Shown: piece by piece, positions 40,997 through 50,958 of the stretch
Position numbering within the stretch: the first letter of the stretch is position 1
Layout: each line of letters opens with the position of its first letter
DNA from: Mesorhizobium sp. L-8-3
GTDB taxonomy: Bacteria; Pseudomonadota; Alphaproteobacteria; Rhizobiales; Rhizobiaceae
Direction: 5' to 3'
DNA length: 64,000 nt
NCBI RefSeq assembly: GCF_016756615.1
Contig: NZ_AP023262.1
Span: 3,907,501-3,971,500, forward strand
The notes under the pieces: model-generated
Seen by the model: only the letters and a program-made list of their open reading frames with translations
What the model was told of the DNA's origin: nothing
Databases searched by the model: none
Position numbers and translations under genes: made by a program

Positions 40997-42607
40997 CTAC
41001 TTGGCCATGGCCGCCTGAGCCTCGGCGATTTTTGCCTTTATCGATTCGAGGTTGAAGCTCGCACCTTTCTGCATCGGCGGAAACTCGATGGCGGACTTGG
41101 CCAGCCTGACCACCTCCTCCTGGACAAAGACAAAGCGCCAGAATTCGTACTTGAACCAGTCGAAATATTGCAGGGAGCCTTCCTTGGTCCCGCTGTCGGG
41201 CCATCCGGCACGTTCGAACGGATCGAGGCGAAGATTGGTCAGGTATGGCGCGGAAACCGTGGTTCTGCCGCCCAACCAGCCCTGGGGCTGGTCGATGAAT
41301 CGATACTTGTAGTCGCCGATACGCACCGCACCCAGTTGGCTCTCGGCGAAATACCAGACTTCTCGCCGGTTTGACGGTCCCTTGCCGGTGATCATGTCCA
41401 GCTGGTTGTAGCCGTCGAGATGGACCTTGTAAGTCGTGCCTCCGATCTGCTTGCCCTGCTTGAGTTCTTCGACGACGTTCGCGTTTCCTGCAGCCCCCAG
41501 CAATGTCGGGAACCAGTCGAGGCCGGAGATGATGCCGTTCTCGACCTTGCCTGCCGGCACCTTGCCCGGCCAGCGAACGATCGCCGGCACGCGGAAGCCG
41601 CCTTCCATGACCGTCCCCTTGTTCTGTGCGAATGGTGTCATCCCGCCGTCCGGCCATGTGAAGAGTTCGGTGCCGTTGTCGGTCGTGAAGACGACGATCG
41701 TATTGTCGGCCTCGCCGATGGCATTCAACTTCTCCATCACGGAGCCGACCATGTCGTCGAGTTGCGCCATCCCGGCTTCCTGGATCGACCAGCCGTTTTG
41801 CGAATTGCGCGTGGCTTCGTATTTGGGTGACAGATGTGTCACGATATGCATGCGGGTCGGGTTCAGCCAGACGAAGAACGGCTTGTCGTCAGCCTCGGCC
41901 TTGTCGATGAACTTGAGCGCGTTGTCGAGGATCTCGTCGTCGACGGTTTCCATGCGTTCGGGGCACAACTCGCCGGCATCTTCGATTTTTTGCTTGCCGA
42001 CCTTGCCCCAGCGTGGATCGACAGCCGGGTCGTCGACATCGGCCGCCCAGGCGTGAACCATGTTGCGTGGGCCGACTTGCGATCTCATTTCCTGCGGATA
42101 GGTGGGCTGGCAGGGATCTTCCATCGCATCGAGGTGGTAGAGATAGCCATAGAATTCGTCGAAGCCGTGCACGGTCGGAAGGAACTCGTTCTTGTCGCCA
42201 AGGTGGTTTTTTCCAAACTGTCCGGTTGTGTAGCCCATGTCCTTGAGCGCAGCGGCGATCGTAACAGCCTCTGCCGGAAGGCCGACAGGCGCCCCGGCCT
42301 GGCCGACGGTCGTCATGCCCGTGCGGACCGGCAGTTCCCCGGTGATGAAGGCCGCGCGACCCGCCGTGCAACTCGCTTCGGCGTAGTAATCGGTGAACAG
42401 CATGCCTTCCGAGGCAAGCCGATCGATGTTTGGCGTCTTGCCCGCCATCATTCCCCGGTGGTAGGCGCCGATATTCCATATGCCGATGTCGTCGCCCATG
42501 ATGACGACGATGTTGGGCGGCTCCTGCTGCTGCGCGATTGCCGGTGCGCCCACCATCATCATCGTGGCGGACGATAGGCTGATCCATAGCTTTCTGGCTG
42601 TCTTCAT
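40997..42607 (-). CDS. Periplasmic Cys-type sulfatase (arylsulfatase family)
   Basis: The 536-residue enzyme has a signal peptide (MKTARKLWISLSSATMMMVG, cleavage near AIAQ), then NIVVIMGDDIG, the metal-binding start of the sulfatase fold. The formylglycine signature CTAGR begins at Cys80, so a formylglycine-generating enzyme is required; none is in the window. Later TTDNGTELFTWPDGG and GGFRVPAIVRWPG complete the metal site. The ATG at 42607 has GAGGA seven bases upstream; an earlier GTG at 42628 is less likely. It would hydrolyse sulfate esters in the periplasm to supply sulfur or release a carbon skeleton. Confidence 0.9.
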   Translation of the reverse strand: MKTARKLWISLSSATMMMVGAPAIAQQQEPPNIVVIMGDDIGIWNIGAYHRGMMAGKTPNIDRLASEGMLFTDYYAEASCTAGRAAFITGELPVRTGMTTVGQAGAPVGLPAEAVTIAAALKDMGYTTGQFGKNHLGDKNEFLPTVHGFDEFYGYLYHLDAMEDPCQPTYPQEMRSQVGPRNMVHAWAADVDDPAVDPRWGKVGKQKIEDAGELCPERMETVDDEILDNALKFIDKAEADDKPFFVWLNPTRMHIVTHLSPKYEATRNSQNGWSIQEAGMAQLDDMVGSVMEKLNAIGEADNTIVVFTTDNGTELFTWPDGGMTPFAQNKGTVMEGGFRVPAIVRWPGKVPAGKVENGIISGLDWFPTLLGAAGNANVVEELKQGKQIGGTTYKVHLDGYNQLDMITGKGPSNRREVWYFAESQLGAVRIGDYKYRFIDQPQGWLGGRTTVSAPYLTNLRLDPFERAGWPDSGTKEGSLQYFDWFKYEFWRFVFVQEEVVRLAKSAIEFPPMQKGASFNLESIKAKIAEAQAAMAK

Positions 42608-42753
42608 AGTGTGTTCCTCGTTTGGCACTGTCGGCGGAGGCTCACATCCCTTGCGATTTCGGGCGGAGCACGGAGCGGTAAGAGGCGTTGCATCGGGAAA
42701 TCGTGTTTGGCGACCGCGGCCGACAAACGAGAGGTGCAGCGGAATATGAATTC

Positions 42754-43536
42754 CTAGAAATGCATCGAAAGCCCGATGATCGGTCCTTGCTGCACGACGT
42801 CGAAGACAAAGCCGCGGTCGTTGCTGTAGTCGACTCCGAGGGCACGGTAGCCCAGCAGTGCGGAAAGGCTGTCGTTGAGGCGATAACCAAGGACTCCGGC
42901 AACGTCCCAGTCGACATCGGCCGCTCCGCCCCCTATGAGGCCCCAGCCTGCCAGGTAGACCTTCGGGTCGATCGAATAGTGGCCACGTATTCCGGCCATA
43001 CCGTCTACCCAGGTCGCTCCATCGCTGAAGGAAGCTCCGTCCAGAACGCCGCCATCGAGGCTGATTTCGGTATCGACCGACCAGACCCTGATGCCCCCGA
43101 CGATATCGAGGCGCATGTCGGCACGGTCGACGACGGAGTAGCCGGCGCCGAACAATCCCGTGAAGGTCTCCGACGATATGTCCGCGCTGTGCGCCGCGAC
43201 ACCTCGAGGAGTGCCTCTGCCGGAGGAGATCCTGGTGTACATGACATCGCCGATGAGGCTGAACCTCCCGTAGCGGGCTTCGCCGATTGCCATTGCGCCG
43301 AAGTCCAGGTCATCGAGGATGTCGCTGAAGCTACGATCGATGCTGACGGTCGGAGCGCCGAATTGCGCCAGGTCGCCGGACAGCCCGGCCATCCAGAAGT
43401 ATGGCGCGACCGTGAACGTCCAGCCGTTCGCCTCGATCGGCTTGGCCTCGGGTGTCATCGGTACGTAGAGGTCTGCGGCTATCGACGGGCAAGAAAGAAG
43501 CAGGCTCAACGGCAAAAACAGACTGCAGGTCTTCAT
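42754..43536 (-). CDS. Outer-membrane beta-barrel protein
   Basis: The 260-residue protein has a Sec signal (MKTCSLFLPLSLLLSC, cleavage near SIAAD). Its amphipathic beta pattern with repeated aromatic girdles ends in the terminal Phe typical of barrels (GLSMHF). Strands alternate with Gly/Asp-rich loops, for example GVLDGASFSDGATWVDGMAG. It resembles rhizobial OmpW/Omp25-like proteins only in general form. It is on the same strand as the sulfatase (146 bp upstream of it) and may help substrate entry. Confidence 0.75.
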   Translation of the reverse strand: MKTCSLFLPLSLLLSCPSIAADLYVPMTPEAKPIEANGWTFTVAPYFWMAGLSGDLAQFGAPTVSIDRSFSDILDDLDFGAMAIGEARYGRFSLIGDVMYTRISSGRGTPRGVAAHSADISSETFTGLFGAGYSVVDRADMRLDIVGGIRVWSVDTEISLDGGVLDGASFSDGATWVDGMAGIRGHYSIDPKVYLAGWGLIGGGAADVDWDVAGVLGYRLNDSLSALLGYRALGVDYSNDRGFVFDVVQQGPIIGLSMHF

Positions 43537-43596
43537 ATCACGCTTTCATGAGGCGATCGAAATCAGCCGGGGTCTTGCTGTGTTGATCGGTGACAA

Positions 43597-43614
43597 GACG
43601 CCGAGACAGGCGTC
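43597..43614 (-). terminator. Short hairpin after the autotransporter gene
   Basis: GACGCC and GGCGTC form a six-base stem with a six-base loop 15 bp past the autotransporter stop. No T-run follows on the minus strand, so this is only a weak terminator candidate. Confidence 0.3.
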
Positions 43615-43629
43615 GGCTCGAGATCCCTG

Positions 43630-46600
43630 CTAGAACTTGTAACTCAGGCGCAGCGAGCCGCCATGGCTGGTATAGGTGTCGGAGAACGACCCCTGATAGT
43701 TCAGGCGCAAACCGAAACCGTTGTCGTTCGCGAGGTCGACACCGGCGGTCAGGCGGCCCACGACATTGGCAAGAGGCACTTCGCTGTCGAACAGGCCGAC
43801 CCCGGCCGGCGCAGCTGCCAGCCGTGCGGTCGTGTCCCAGCTGTCGGCGCTGCCGAAGCTTACGCCGGCGGCAGCAAAGGCCCGCATGACGGTCGTCTCG
43901 CTCACCTCCAGGCGCGCGCCGACCTCGACCGCCGGGGTCGCATGGAAGCTCCACTGCCCGGAACCGTCGACCAGGAGATCGAGCGCGCCGGTACCCGTTT
44001 CGCGATAGCCGTCGGCATGCGTGTAGATCAGGTCGAGATCCACCAGCGGCCGCATATAGTACCGGTCCTGTGCAAAGGTATAGGCTGCGCGCATCCGGGC
44101 GCTGACATTGTAGATATTCGGATCGCCCTCGGCCTGGCCGGCGAAGCCCGGAATCCGGATCGTGCGCGTGTTGTCGTACCAACCGTAGCTGCCGGCGACG
44201 GCACCCGACAGCAGCCATGGGCCGGTCTGGCGCTTCACCGAGACGCCGGCATAGAGGATGTCGCCGTCGGCGTTCACCCGGCCATCGTCGCCGCGAATGG
44301 AACTGCGATCATAGCCGCCGGCGAGACCGACGAACCAGTTCGGCGACACCTCGAACTGGGCACCCGCCTGCATCGAGTAGGTCGTGGTGTCGAAGCCCGA
44401 TACGCCGCCCGAGGCCTTCTGGTCGAGCGTCTGGGCGCCGGCCTGGCTCCATGCACACTCCGTCTCGATCAGGAACGAGGTGCCGGCCGCAAACATAGGA
44501 CAGCTCAGCAGCAGATCGAGGTGCTGCTGTGTCATGACGACGCTGCCGGCCGCAGCCGCGCCGGAGACGCCGGGCGACATGTCGGACAGGGCGGCTCCGT
44601 AGCTGTCGGCATCGTTGTCGGCCAGAGAGCCGAGCGTCCCGAACAGCGTGCCGAAGGAGCCGCCTCCAGCGTCCCAGATCTCCTGCAGGTGGCCGGCAAC
44701 GTTGTCCTGGTCTTCGCTCAGCGCGAAACCGGGTTCAGCAAAGTGGGCCGTCTCGGCCGAGAGCGACAGGCTGTTTCCGGCCTGGGTGACGGCATAGTCG
44801 AAGATGGACGACTGGTCGCTCAGCGAATGATCCAGGGTGCCTCCGGCGGTGAGGAAAGGCAGACTGATGCCGGGCAGTACGCTCTCGGCGCTCACCGCGA
44901 ACTTGCCGGCGAGTGTGGCGTCCCCGTCGATGGCCAGGCGATCGATGCGGGAGCCGGCGAAGTCGGCGTTGATCGCCAGCACGCCGCCCGAGCCCTGCGT
45001 GAGGTCGCCAGTGATCCTGGTGGCATCGACGCCGCCCGAATCCCCGACCGCCAGCCGGCCATGATTGACCACGTCAGCCTCGTAGATCTCCGCGTCCGTC
45101 AGCAGGCCGCCTGTCCCGTTGACGACGGAGACGGCCATATCGTGGCCAAAGCGGGCCGCCAGCGGCATATTGCCATCGGCGGACATGTCGGACACGGCTT
45201 TCCTGGCGGTGTTCGCCCCTTTCACGCTGCCGCTGATCGTGCCGGAGTTGTGCACGGTCAAGGTGCTGCCGGCGGGCGACGATCTGCCGGCGGCATATTG
45301 AACGGCTATCCTCGAAGCGGCCGAGACGCTGCCTCCGGCATCGACGGTCAGCACGTTATCCTGCCTGCCCGAAACCCAGACACCGGCGCCATTGTCGCCC
45401 GAGCCGCCGGTGACGGAACCACTGACAGTGACGTTGACTGCGCCGTTGTTGTTCGTCCCTGCGTCGCTCTGCGCGAATATGCCGATCGAGCCTTCGCCGG
45501 TCGCTTGTATACTCCATCCGGCATCGAGGGTGACCGTCACATCGCCGCTCTTGCCGTTCGACGAGAGGTTGCCGTTGGAGCCGATGAATGCACTTGTCGC
45601 GTTGCCGCCGAAACCGCCCCCGCCGCCGATCGACTGGGCCAGGACTCCAAAGGCATAGTCGCCGTCCGTGGTGACGTTGCCGTCTACCGTGACGGAGACG
45701 TCGCCGCCGTCGCCGTAGCTGCCGGGGCTGTTGCCCTGGAAGGAGAGCGGCGCGCCCGAGGCGGTGCCGCCAATGCCGCCGCCGCCGCCGATCGATTGGG
45801 CCACGATGCCATGGGCAGCGATGCCACGCGTATGGATCGTGCTTTGGTAGGTCAGATCGACCGTGACGGCGCCGCCGTTTATTGCGCCGCCGCCCGAGCC
45901 GCCCACCACGATCGAGCCGATGCTGTCGGCCTCGCCGGCGCCGCCGATGCCGCCGCCGCCGCCGATCGACTGGGCGACGAGGCCGAATGCCCGCGCGCCA
46001 TAGGTGTTGAGATCGGTGCCGATGCGGAGGTCGACCGCGCCGCCGCTGCCGCCGACGCCACCGCTGCCGCCGACCACGAGGTCGATCGCGTGGCTGTCGT
46101 CGTCCTCGGCGGCTGCGCTGCTTCCCGCACCGCCGACGCCTCCGCCGCCGCCGATCGACTGGGCGACGATGCCGTGCGCATCGTCGCCTGATGTCGACAG
46201 GTTGATCCACCCGTTGGTGGTCACAGTGCCGCCATTGCCGCCCGCACCGCCGCTGCCGCCCATGCCGCCGCCGACGGTGATCTTGCCGGCTGCCTGGTCG
46301 GAGCCGTCGCCACCCTGGCCGCCCCCGCCGCCGATCGACTGCATCAGGAGGCCATAGGCACTGTAGCCCATGGTGTTGATCGCGTTGCCGTCGCCATCGT
46401 CGTCGAAGGTGACATCGACATTGCCGCCATTGCCGCCCGCACCGCCGCGGCCGCCGACGCCCACGGTGATGTTCGCCGTCGCCTGGCTGCCGGACGCGGT
46501 GGAGGTGCCGCCGGCACCACCGCCGCCACCGATCGATTGGGCGACGATGCCGTCGGCCCAGTCGCCTGTGGTGCTGATGTGGCCGGCATGGGTCAGCGTG

Positions 46601-49600
46601 ACCGTATTGCCATTGGCGGCGGTGCCGCCGGTGCCGCCGTCATCGATGGTAGCGCCGACACTGACGTTGAAGCAGTAGCCGGATTCACCATCGCCGTCGT
46701 CGCTGGAGCAATCGCTGTCACCATCGTCGTCGAGCGGCTCGGAATCTTCGGAAGTGGCCTGCCCCACCGAGCCGCCCAGCCCACCGCCACCGCCGACCGA
46801 CTGCGCAAGCACCCCGTCCGCATCCGCCCCGGAGGTGACGATCCTGCCTGCCGTGGTGACGTTGACCGCGCCGGCCGAACCGCCACTGCCGCCGCTGCGG
46901 CCGACGGAAACGCCGACGGACGCAGAGAACTCGCCGCTGCCCTCCTCGCCGGGTTCCTCTTCGGCTTCCTCGCCGCCGCCGGGCAGGCTGTCGCTGGCCG
47001 ACAGCCCGACGCTGACGCCCTGCGACGTGCCGCCGCCGCCGCCGATGGACTGGACGAGCAGGCCGCGCGCGCCGGTCCCGCTGGTCTGCAGGCTGGTGCC
47101 GTCGTCGAGGCTGACATTCGCGGTCCCGCCGCTGGCGCCGCCGCTGCCCGAGCCGCCAACCCCGACCGTTGCCGCCAGGTTGAAGCCGCCGCCGATCTGC
47201 TTGCTGTTGACGCTGCCAACACCGCCATTGCCGCCGCCGCCGCCGATCGACTGCGCCACGATCGCATTGGCATAGTCGTCGGCCGTCGTCACCGAGGCGC
47301 TGTCGTTGAGCGCGACCGTGACGGTACCGCCATTGCCGCCGCCGCCGCCCGAACCGCCGACCGAGACGCCGATGTCGGCGCTGACCGTGTCTTCTATGCC
47401 GGCGGTCGCTGCCATCGACGACGCGCTGCCGCCATTGCCGCCGCCGCCGCCGATCGATTGCGCCACGAGCCCATGCGACGAAGCGCCTTTCGTGGAGACC
47501 GCGGTGCTGCCGTCCAGGGTCAGCGACACCGCGCCGGCGGCATGGGATGATCCACCGCTACCGCCAACCGCCGTGGAGACGCTCATCGCAAGGGAGACGT
47601 CTTCGCCGGTCGGTACCGCCACGGTCAGCGCGTCGGCAACCGAGGAGCCGCCACTGCCCCCACCGCCGCTGATCGATTGCGCCAGCACGCCGATCGCGTC
47701 GGTCACGTCGCCGCCGTCCTGGCCGGTGCTGATGATGCTGTCCGACAGGTTCACGAGAACGGAGCCGCCGGCGCCGCCGGAACCACCGGTGCCGCCCACC
47801 GCCACCGACGCCGTGAAGCCGATACCGGCGGAGTAGGAACTGGCGGACCCGCCGGTGCCGCCGCCGCCGCCGACCGACTGCGCCACGATACCCGCTGCGT
47901 GCGAGCCCTGGGTCGTGAGGGTAAGGTCCTGGAAGCCGACATTCACGGTATTTGCGTAGCCGCCGCCGCCACCGCCGCCGCCAACCTGGAAGCTGCCGAG
48001 CCCGGCATCGCCGCCCGTAGCGTTGCCGCCATTGCCGCCGCCGCCGCCGACCGACTGCGCGAGTATGCCGACCGCACCAGAGCCCGCGGTCGCAATGGTC
48101 ACGGCCTGCGGCGCGTCAGAGCCTGCGGAGCAATCGTTGCTGGAACTTTCATTGCTGACGCAGACCCACCCGCCGCTACCGCCGATTGTGGCACTGCCGC
48201 CGACGCCCAGCGCCGGAACCCCGACCGACATGTCGATCACATTGCCGCCATTGCCGCCGCCGCCGCCGATCGATTGCGCCATGATCGCATGCGCCATCTC
48301 GCCCTGCGTGGTGATCGAGCCGCCGGTGAGCCAGACGCTGGCATGTGTGCCGTAGCCGCCGGCGCCGCCCGAGCCTCCGACGGTCGCTATGCCCGCCGCG
48401 CCGGCGCCCGAACCGCCGCCGCCACCGATCGATTGGGCCATGACGCCGATCGCCGCGTCGCCGCCGGTACTGATGGCGCCCGAGTTCCGGACCTCGGCAT
48501 TACCGGCGTAGCCGGCGGTGCCGCCGGTGCCGCCGATCGACAGAATGCCGCCCGCCATGCCGGCAGCGCCGCCGCCGCCGCTGATCGACTGCGCGATGAT
48601 GCCATGCGCCGAATAGCCTGATGTGGTGATCGCGCCCGTATTCTGGACACTGGCCGTCCCGGCAGAACCGCCGTCGCCGCCATCGCCGCCAAGTTCGAGC
48701 GTCAAGCCGGCGGCGATACCGCCGGTGCCGCCGCTGCCGCCGATCGACTGCACCAGGATGCCGTAGGAATGGTCACCCGAGGTGTCGATCGTTCCGCCAG
48801 CATTGTTGATGGTAGCCGTGTTGCCACTGCCGCCATTGCCGCCATTGCCGGCGCCACCGCCAAGCACGTCGGTGAAGTTGCCGCCCGTGCCGCCGCCGCC
48901 GCCGATCGAATGCAAGGTGACCGCAGCCGAAATATCCCCGACTGTCGTTATCCTGGAGCCACCAGTCATATACGCGCCGACGGAGCCGGCATCACCACCG
49001 TAGCCGCCGCCGCCGCTTGTGCCGACAACGGCCGTGTCGTCGCCGCCATTGCCGCCCAGGCCGCCGACACTCCCGCCCAGCACGCCGTAGGCCTGGCTGC
49101 CGTCGGTCTCGATGGCACCGTAGACGTTCATCTGAATCTCGCCGACGGCACCGCCTTTACCGCCCGAGCTATTCTTCTCGCCGTTTGCGCCGTCGCCACC
49201 ACGCCCGCCTTGAGCCAGCGCAGCTATGCCGACGACATAGTCGCCCTGGGTCGAAACCGTGGCGCCTGACTGGAGGGTCAGGGTCGAGGTGAAGGCAGAG
49301 CCGTTCCCACCGCGGCCTCCGGTCGTTGACCCCGTGCCGGCGCCGCCATTACCGCCCTGACTGACTGCAACGATGCCGCCGGACAGTCCGTTCGCACCGG
49401 CGCCGGTGGCAACCACGGTAATATCGGAATATGTGCTGATATTGATCTGGTCGCCGTCTGCGCCGGCGCCGCCATTGTCGGACGGGTCATTAGAAGCGGT
49501 GCCGTCGCTGCCCTGGCTCAGCGCATAGATGCCGCGCGCGCTGCCGGCGTCGTTCGCGTATACACCGATCGCGCCGGTGGATGCATTGCCGGACGAACCG

Positions 49601-50586
49601 TTCGTGATATCGATCGAGCTGCCGCCGCCGCCCGCGCCGTTGTCGTGGCCACCCTGCTGGCCGGTGGATTCGGCGGCGAGGCCCCAGACATAGTCCAGTC
49701 CGCTCAGCGGGTTGGTCCCGCTGCCGAGATTCACCTGTCCGGTGTTGACGATTCTGATGGTGCCGCCGTTGCCGCCGGCGCCGCCCACCTGGTCGCCCGC
49801 CGCGCCGCTGTTCTGTGCGCCGCCGCTGCCGCCCCTGCTCACGGCAGAGATGCCGGCCATGCCTCTGGCTGTATTTGAGTTGAGCGACTCTACGGTCAGT
49901 GCCCCGTAGTTGGTGATCGTTATCGCGCCGCCCGGCGCGCCAGCCCCGCCGTTGGATTTGTAGTTGTCGTTGTCCGAATCCCCCGAGCCGCCGAAACTCG
50001 TTGCCGAAATCAAGCTGCCGATCGAACCTGGATCCGTCGAGGTGGTCAGGGTTATGGGGCCGTGACTGGTGATCGTCACGGAACCCCCGGCGCCAGCGCT
50101 TCCCTCGTCGACGCCGGCGCCGCCCATTGTGTATGTCATGATGACGCCGCCGACGGAGTCCCACGGCATGGTGTAAGGGAGGCTTGCGCCGGCCGTGTAC
50201 GAGGCTTGGGTGTTGATCGTTATGTTCGCTCCGGGGTCACCGTTCTTCTCATCGTTGTGATCGACACCACTGTCGCCCCAACAGGCGGACCATGTATATC
50301 CATAGTCGACCTGGCCAATTGTCTGGTTTGGATCTGCGACGCAGCCCGCATGCGCATGACCAGCTACGGCCGCGCCGCCCAGGCCCAGGGCCAACACGAT
50401 CAGCACATGCGATGGGTTCGGGTTGGGGAGACAGGTTGGTCGGCCGCCGCCCGTGGATGTGCTTGTGTTGTCGCCATCCGCTCCAGCCTTGGGAGGCTCC
50501 TGAAGACAACGCATGTCCGCGAGCGGAGAACGACTATCGACCAGGGGCGAGGCGGCGGCCTTCCCGGTGCGCGCGGAATGCTTCAT
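43630..50586 (-). CDS. Giant glycine-rich autotransporter (type V secretion)
   Basis: The roughly 2318-residue protein has a long N-terminal leader before a hydrophobic signal core (VLIVLALGLGGAAVAG, about residues 60-76, cleavage near AHAG). A very long Gly/Ser/Ala/Thr-rich passenger follows, with at least 17 repeats of the form QSIGGGGG. The last 270 or so residues form an autotransporter barrel ending LRLSYKF. ATG 50586 is chosen because it starts a plausible extended signal, although the frame continues 50 residues upstream. Family members are surface adhesins or biofilm proteins. It is divergent from a two-component system and shares its promoter region. Confidence 0.88.
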   Translation of the reverse strand: MKHSARTGKAAASPLVDSRSPLADMRCLQEPPKAGADGDNTSTSTGGGRPTCLPNPNPSHVLIVLALGLGGAAVAGHAHAGCVADPNQTIGQVDYGYTWSACWGDSGVDHNDEKNGDPGANITINTQASYTAGASLPYTMPWDSVGGVIMTYTMGGAGVDEGSAGAGGSVTITSHGPITLTTSTDPGSIGSLISATSFGGSGDSDNDNYKSNGGAGAPGGAITITNYGALTVESLNSNTARGMAGISAVSRGGSGGAQNSGAAGDQVGGAGGNGGTIRIVNTGQVNLGSGTNPLSGLDYVWGLAAESTGQQGGHDNGAGGGGSSIDITNGSSGNASTGAIGVYANDAGSARGIYALSQGSDGTASNDPSDNGGAGADGDQINISTYSDITVVATGAGANGLSGGIVAVSQGGNGGAGTGSTTGGRGGNGSAFTSTLTLQSGATVSTQGDYVVGIAALAQGGRGGDGANGEKNSSGGKGGAVGEIQMNVYGAIETDGSQAYGVLGGSVGGLGGNGGDDTAVVGTSGGGGYGGDAGSVGAYMTGGSRITTVGDISAAVTLHSIGGGGGTGGNFTDVLGGGAGNGGNGGSGNTATINNAGGTIDTSGDHSYGILVQSIGGSGGTGGIAAGLTLELGGDGGDGGSAGTASVQNTGAITTSGYSAHGIIAQSISGGGGAAGMAGGILSIGGTGGTAGYAGNAEVRNSGAISTGGDAAIGVMAQSIGGGGGSGAGAAGIATVGGSGGAGGYGTHASVWLTGGSITTQGEMAHAIMAQSIGGGGGNGGNVIDMSVGVPALGVGGSATIGGSGGWVCVSNESSSNDCSAGSDAPQAVTIATAGSGAVGILAQSVGGGGGNGGNATGGDAGLGSFQVGGGGGGGGYANTVNVGFQDLTLTTQGSHAAGIVAQSVGGGGGTGGSASSYSAGIGFTASVAVGGTGGSGGAGGSVLVNLSDSIISTGQDGGDVTDAIGVLAQSISGGGGSGGSSVADALTVAVPTGEDVSLAMSVSTAVGGSGGSSHAAGAVSLTLDGSTAVSTKGASSHGLVAQSIGGGGGNGGSASSMAATAGIEDTVSADIGVSVGGSGGGGGNGGTVTVALNDSASVTTADDYANAIVAQSIGGGGGNGGVGSVNSKQIGGGFNLAATVGVGGSGSGGASGGTANVSLDDGTSLQTSGTGARGLLVQSIGGGGGTSQGVSVGLSASDSLPGGGEEAEEEPGEEGSGEFSASVGVSVGRSGGSGGSAGAVNVTTAGRIVTSGADADGVLAQSVGGGGGLGGSVGQATSEDSEPLDDDGDSDCSSDDGDGESGYCFNVSVGATIDDGGTGGTAANGNTVTLTHAGHISTTGDWADGIVAQSIGGGGGAGGTSTASGSQATANITVGVGGRGGAGGNGGNVDVTFDDDGDGNAINTMGYSAYGLLMQSIGGGGGQGGDGSDQAAGKITVGGGMGGSGGAGGNGGTVTTNGWINLSTSGDDAHGIVAQSIGGGGGVGGAGSSAAAEDDDSHAIDLVVGGSGGVGGSGGAVDLRIGTDLNTYGARAFGLVAQSIGGGGGIGGAGEADSIGSIVVGGSGGGAINGGAVTVDLTYQSTIHTRGIAAHGIVAQSIGGGGGIGGTASGAPLSFQGNSPGSYGDGGDVSVTVDGNVTTDGDYAFGVLAQSIGGGGGFGGNATSAFIGSNGNLSSNGKSGDVTVTLDAGWSIQATGEGSIGIFAQSDAGTNNNGAVNVTVSGSVTGGSGDNGAGVWVSGRQDNVLTVDAGGSVSAASRIAVQYAAGRSSPAGSTLTVHNSGTISGSVKGANTARKAVSDMSADGNMPLAARFGHDMAVSVVNGTGGLLTDAEIYEADVVNHGRLAVGDSGGVDATRITGDLTQGSGGVLAINADFAGSRIDRLAIDGDATLAGKFAVSAESVLPGISLPFLTAGGTLDHSLSDQSSIFDYAVTQAGNSLSLSAETAHFAEPGFALSEDQDNVAGHLQEIWDAGGGSFGTLFGTLGSLADNDADSYGAALSDMSPGVSGAAAAGSVVMTQQHLDLLLSCPMFAAGTSFLIETECAWSQAGAQTLDQKASGGVSGFDTTTYSMQAGAQFEVSPNWFVGLAGGYDRSSIRGDDGRVNADGDILYAGVSVKRQTGPWLLSGAVAGSYGWYDNTRTIRIPGFAGQAEGDPNIYNVSARMRAAYTFAQDRYYMRPLVDLDLIYTHADGYRETGTGALDLLVDGSGQWSFHATPAVEVGARLEVSETTVMRAFAAAGVSFGSADSWDTTARLAAAPAGVGLFDSEVPLANVVGRLTAGVDLANDNGFGLRLNYQGSFSDTYTSHGGSLRLSYKF
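45605..48930 (-). repeat. Coding repeats, QS(I/V)GGGGG array
   Basis: Within the autotransporter passenger, the DNA encoding (V/L/M)(A/V)QS(I/V)(G/S)GGGG recurs at least 17 times, spaced mostly 50-90 codons apart, with GCC-rich complements visible on the plus strand. The spacing and beta-type sequence fit a long beta-solenoid. Confidence 0.8.
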
Positions 50587-50745
50587 GCGATGAGCCCCCC
50601 AAATCGAAGAAAGCGAGTCCAGCTTCGCCGCAATTCGCGCGCGAAAGCCTCGACTCGGCCCTCCTGCAACCAACGAATGCAAGGTCACGATGGGTGCGAA
50701 CGATAGGCAAAAGGCACCTGGGATTCTACCGAACAAAACTATTCA

Positions 50746-50860
50746 ATTCTGACAGAACCTTGCATGTCGCCGCTCGACACGGGCCGCCCCGCGGATTTTC
50801 GAATCAAGGGCGCCCAAATCTTCGAAAGAACAATTCTCAACAATTCTGACAGATTCTGAC
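50746..50860. promoter_or_regulatory. Divergent promoter with ATTCTGAC direct repeats
   Basis: ATTCTCAA (50833), ATTCTGAC (50843) and ATTCTGAC (50853) recur with an exact 10-bp period, and another ATTCTGAC lies at 50746 nearer the autotransporter. Tandem repeats at this spacing are typical for OmpR/PhoB-type regulators. The nearby response regulator is the obvious candidate. Confidence 0.55.
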
Positions 50861-50958
50861 GTTGCTTTTATTTTACTTAGGTTTCGCTTTTTTGCTGACA
50901 ACAATGCTGTGCGGTTATGCGGCTTGCGCCAACGGGAGCGCTGTGCAAATGCTCAGCG

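Noticed and set aside
43663..46191. An 842-codon plus-strand frame opposite the autotransporter
   Set aside because: It is the antisense reflection of the Gly-rich repeats (GCC codons give Ala/Ala/Ala runs). The minus strand has a complete signal peptide, passenger and barrel.
45605..48930. Regularly recurring GC-rich strings resembling a CRISPR or tandem array
   Set aside because: The strings are imperfect, vary in spacing and are in frame inside a coding sequence; they encode Gly-rich protein repeats.
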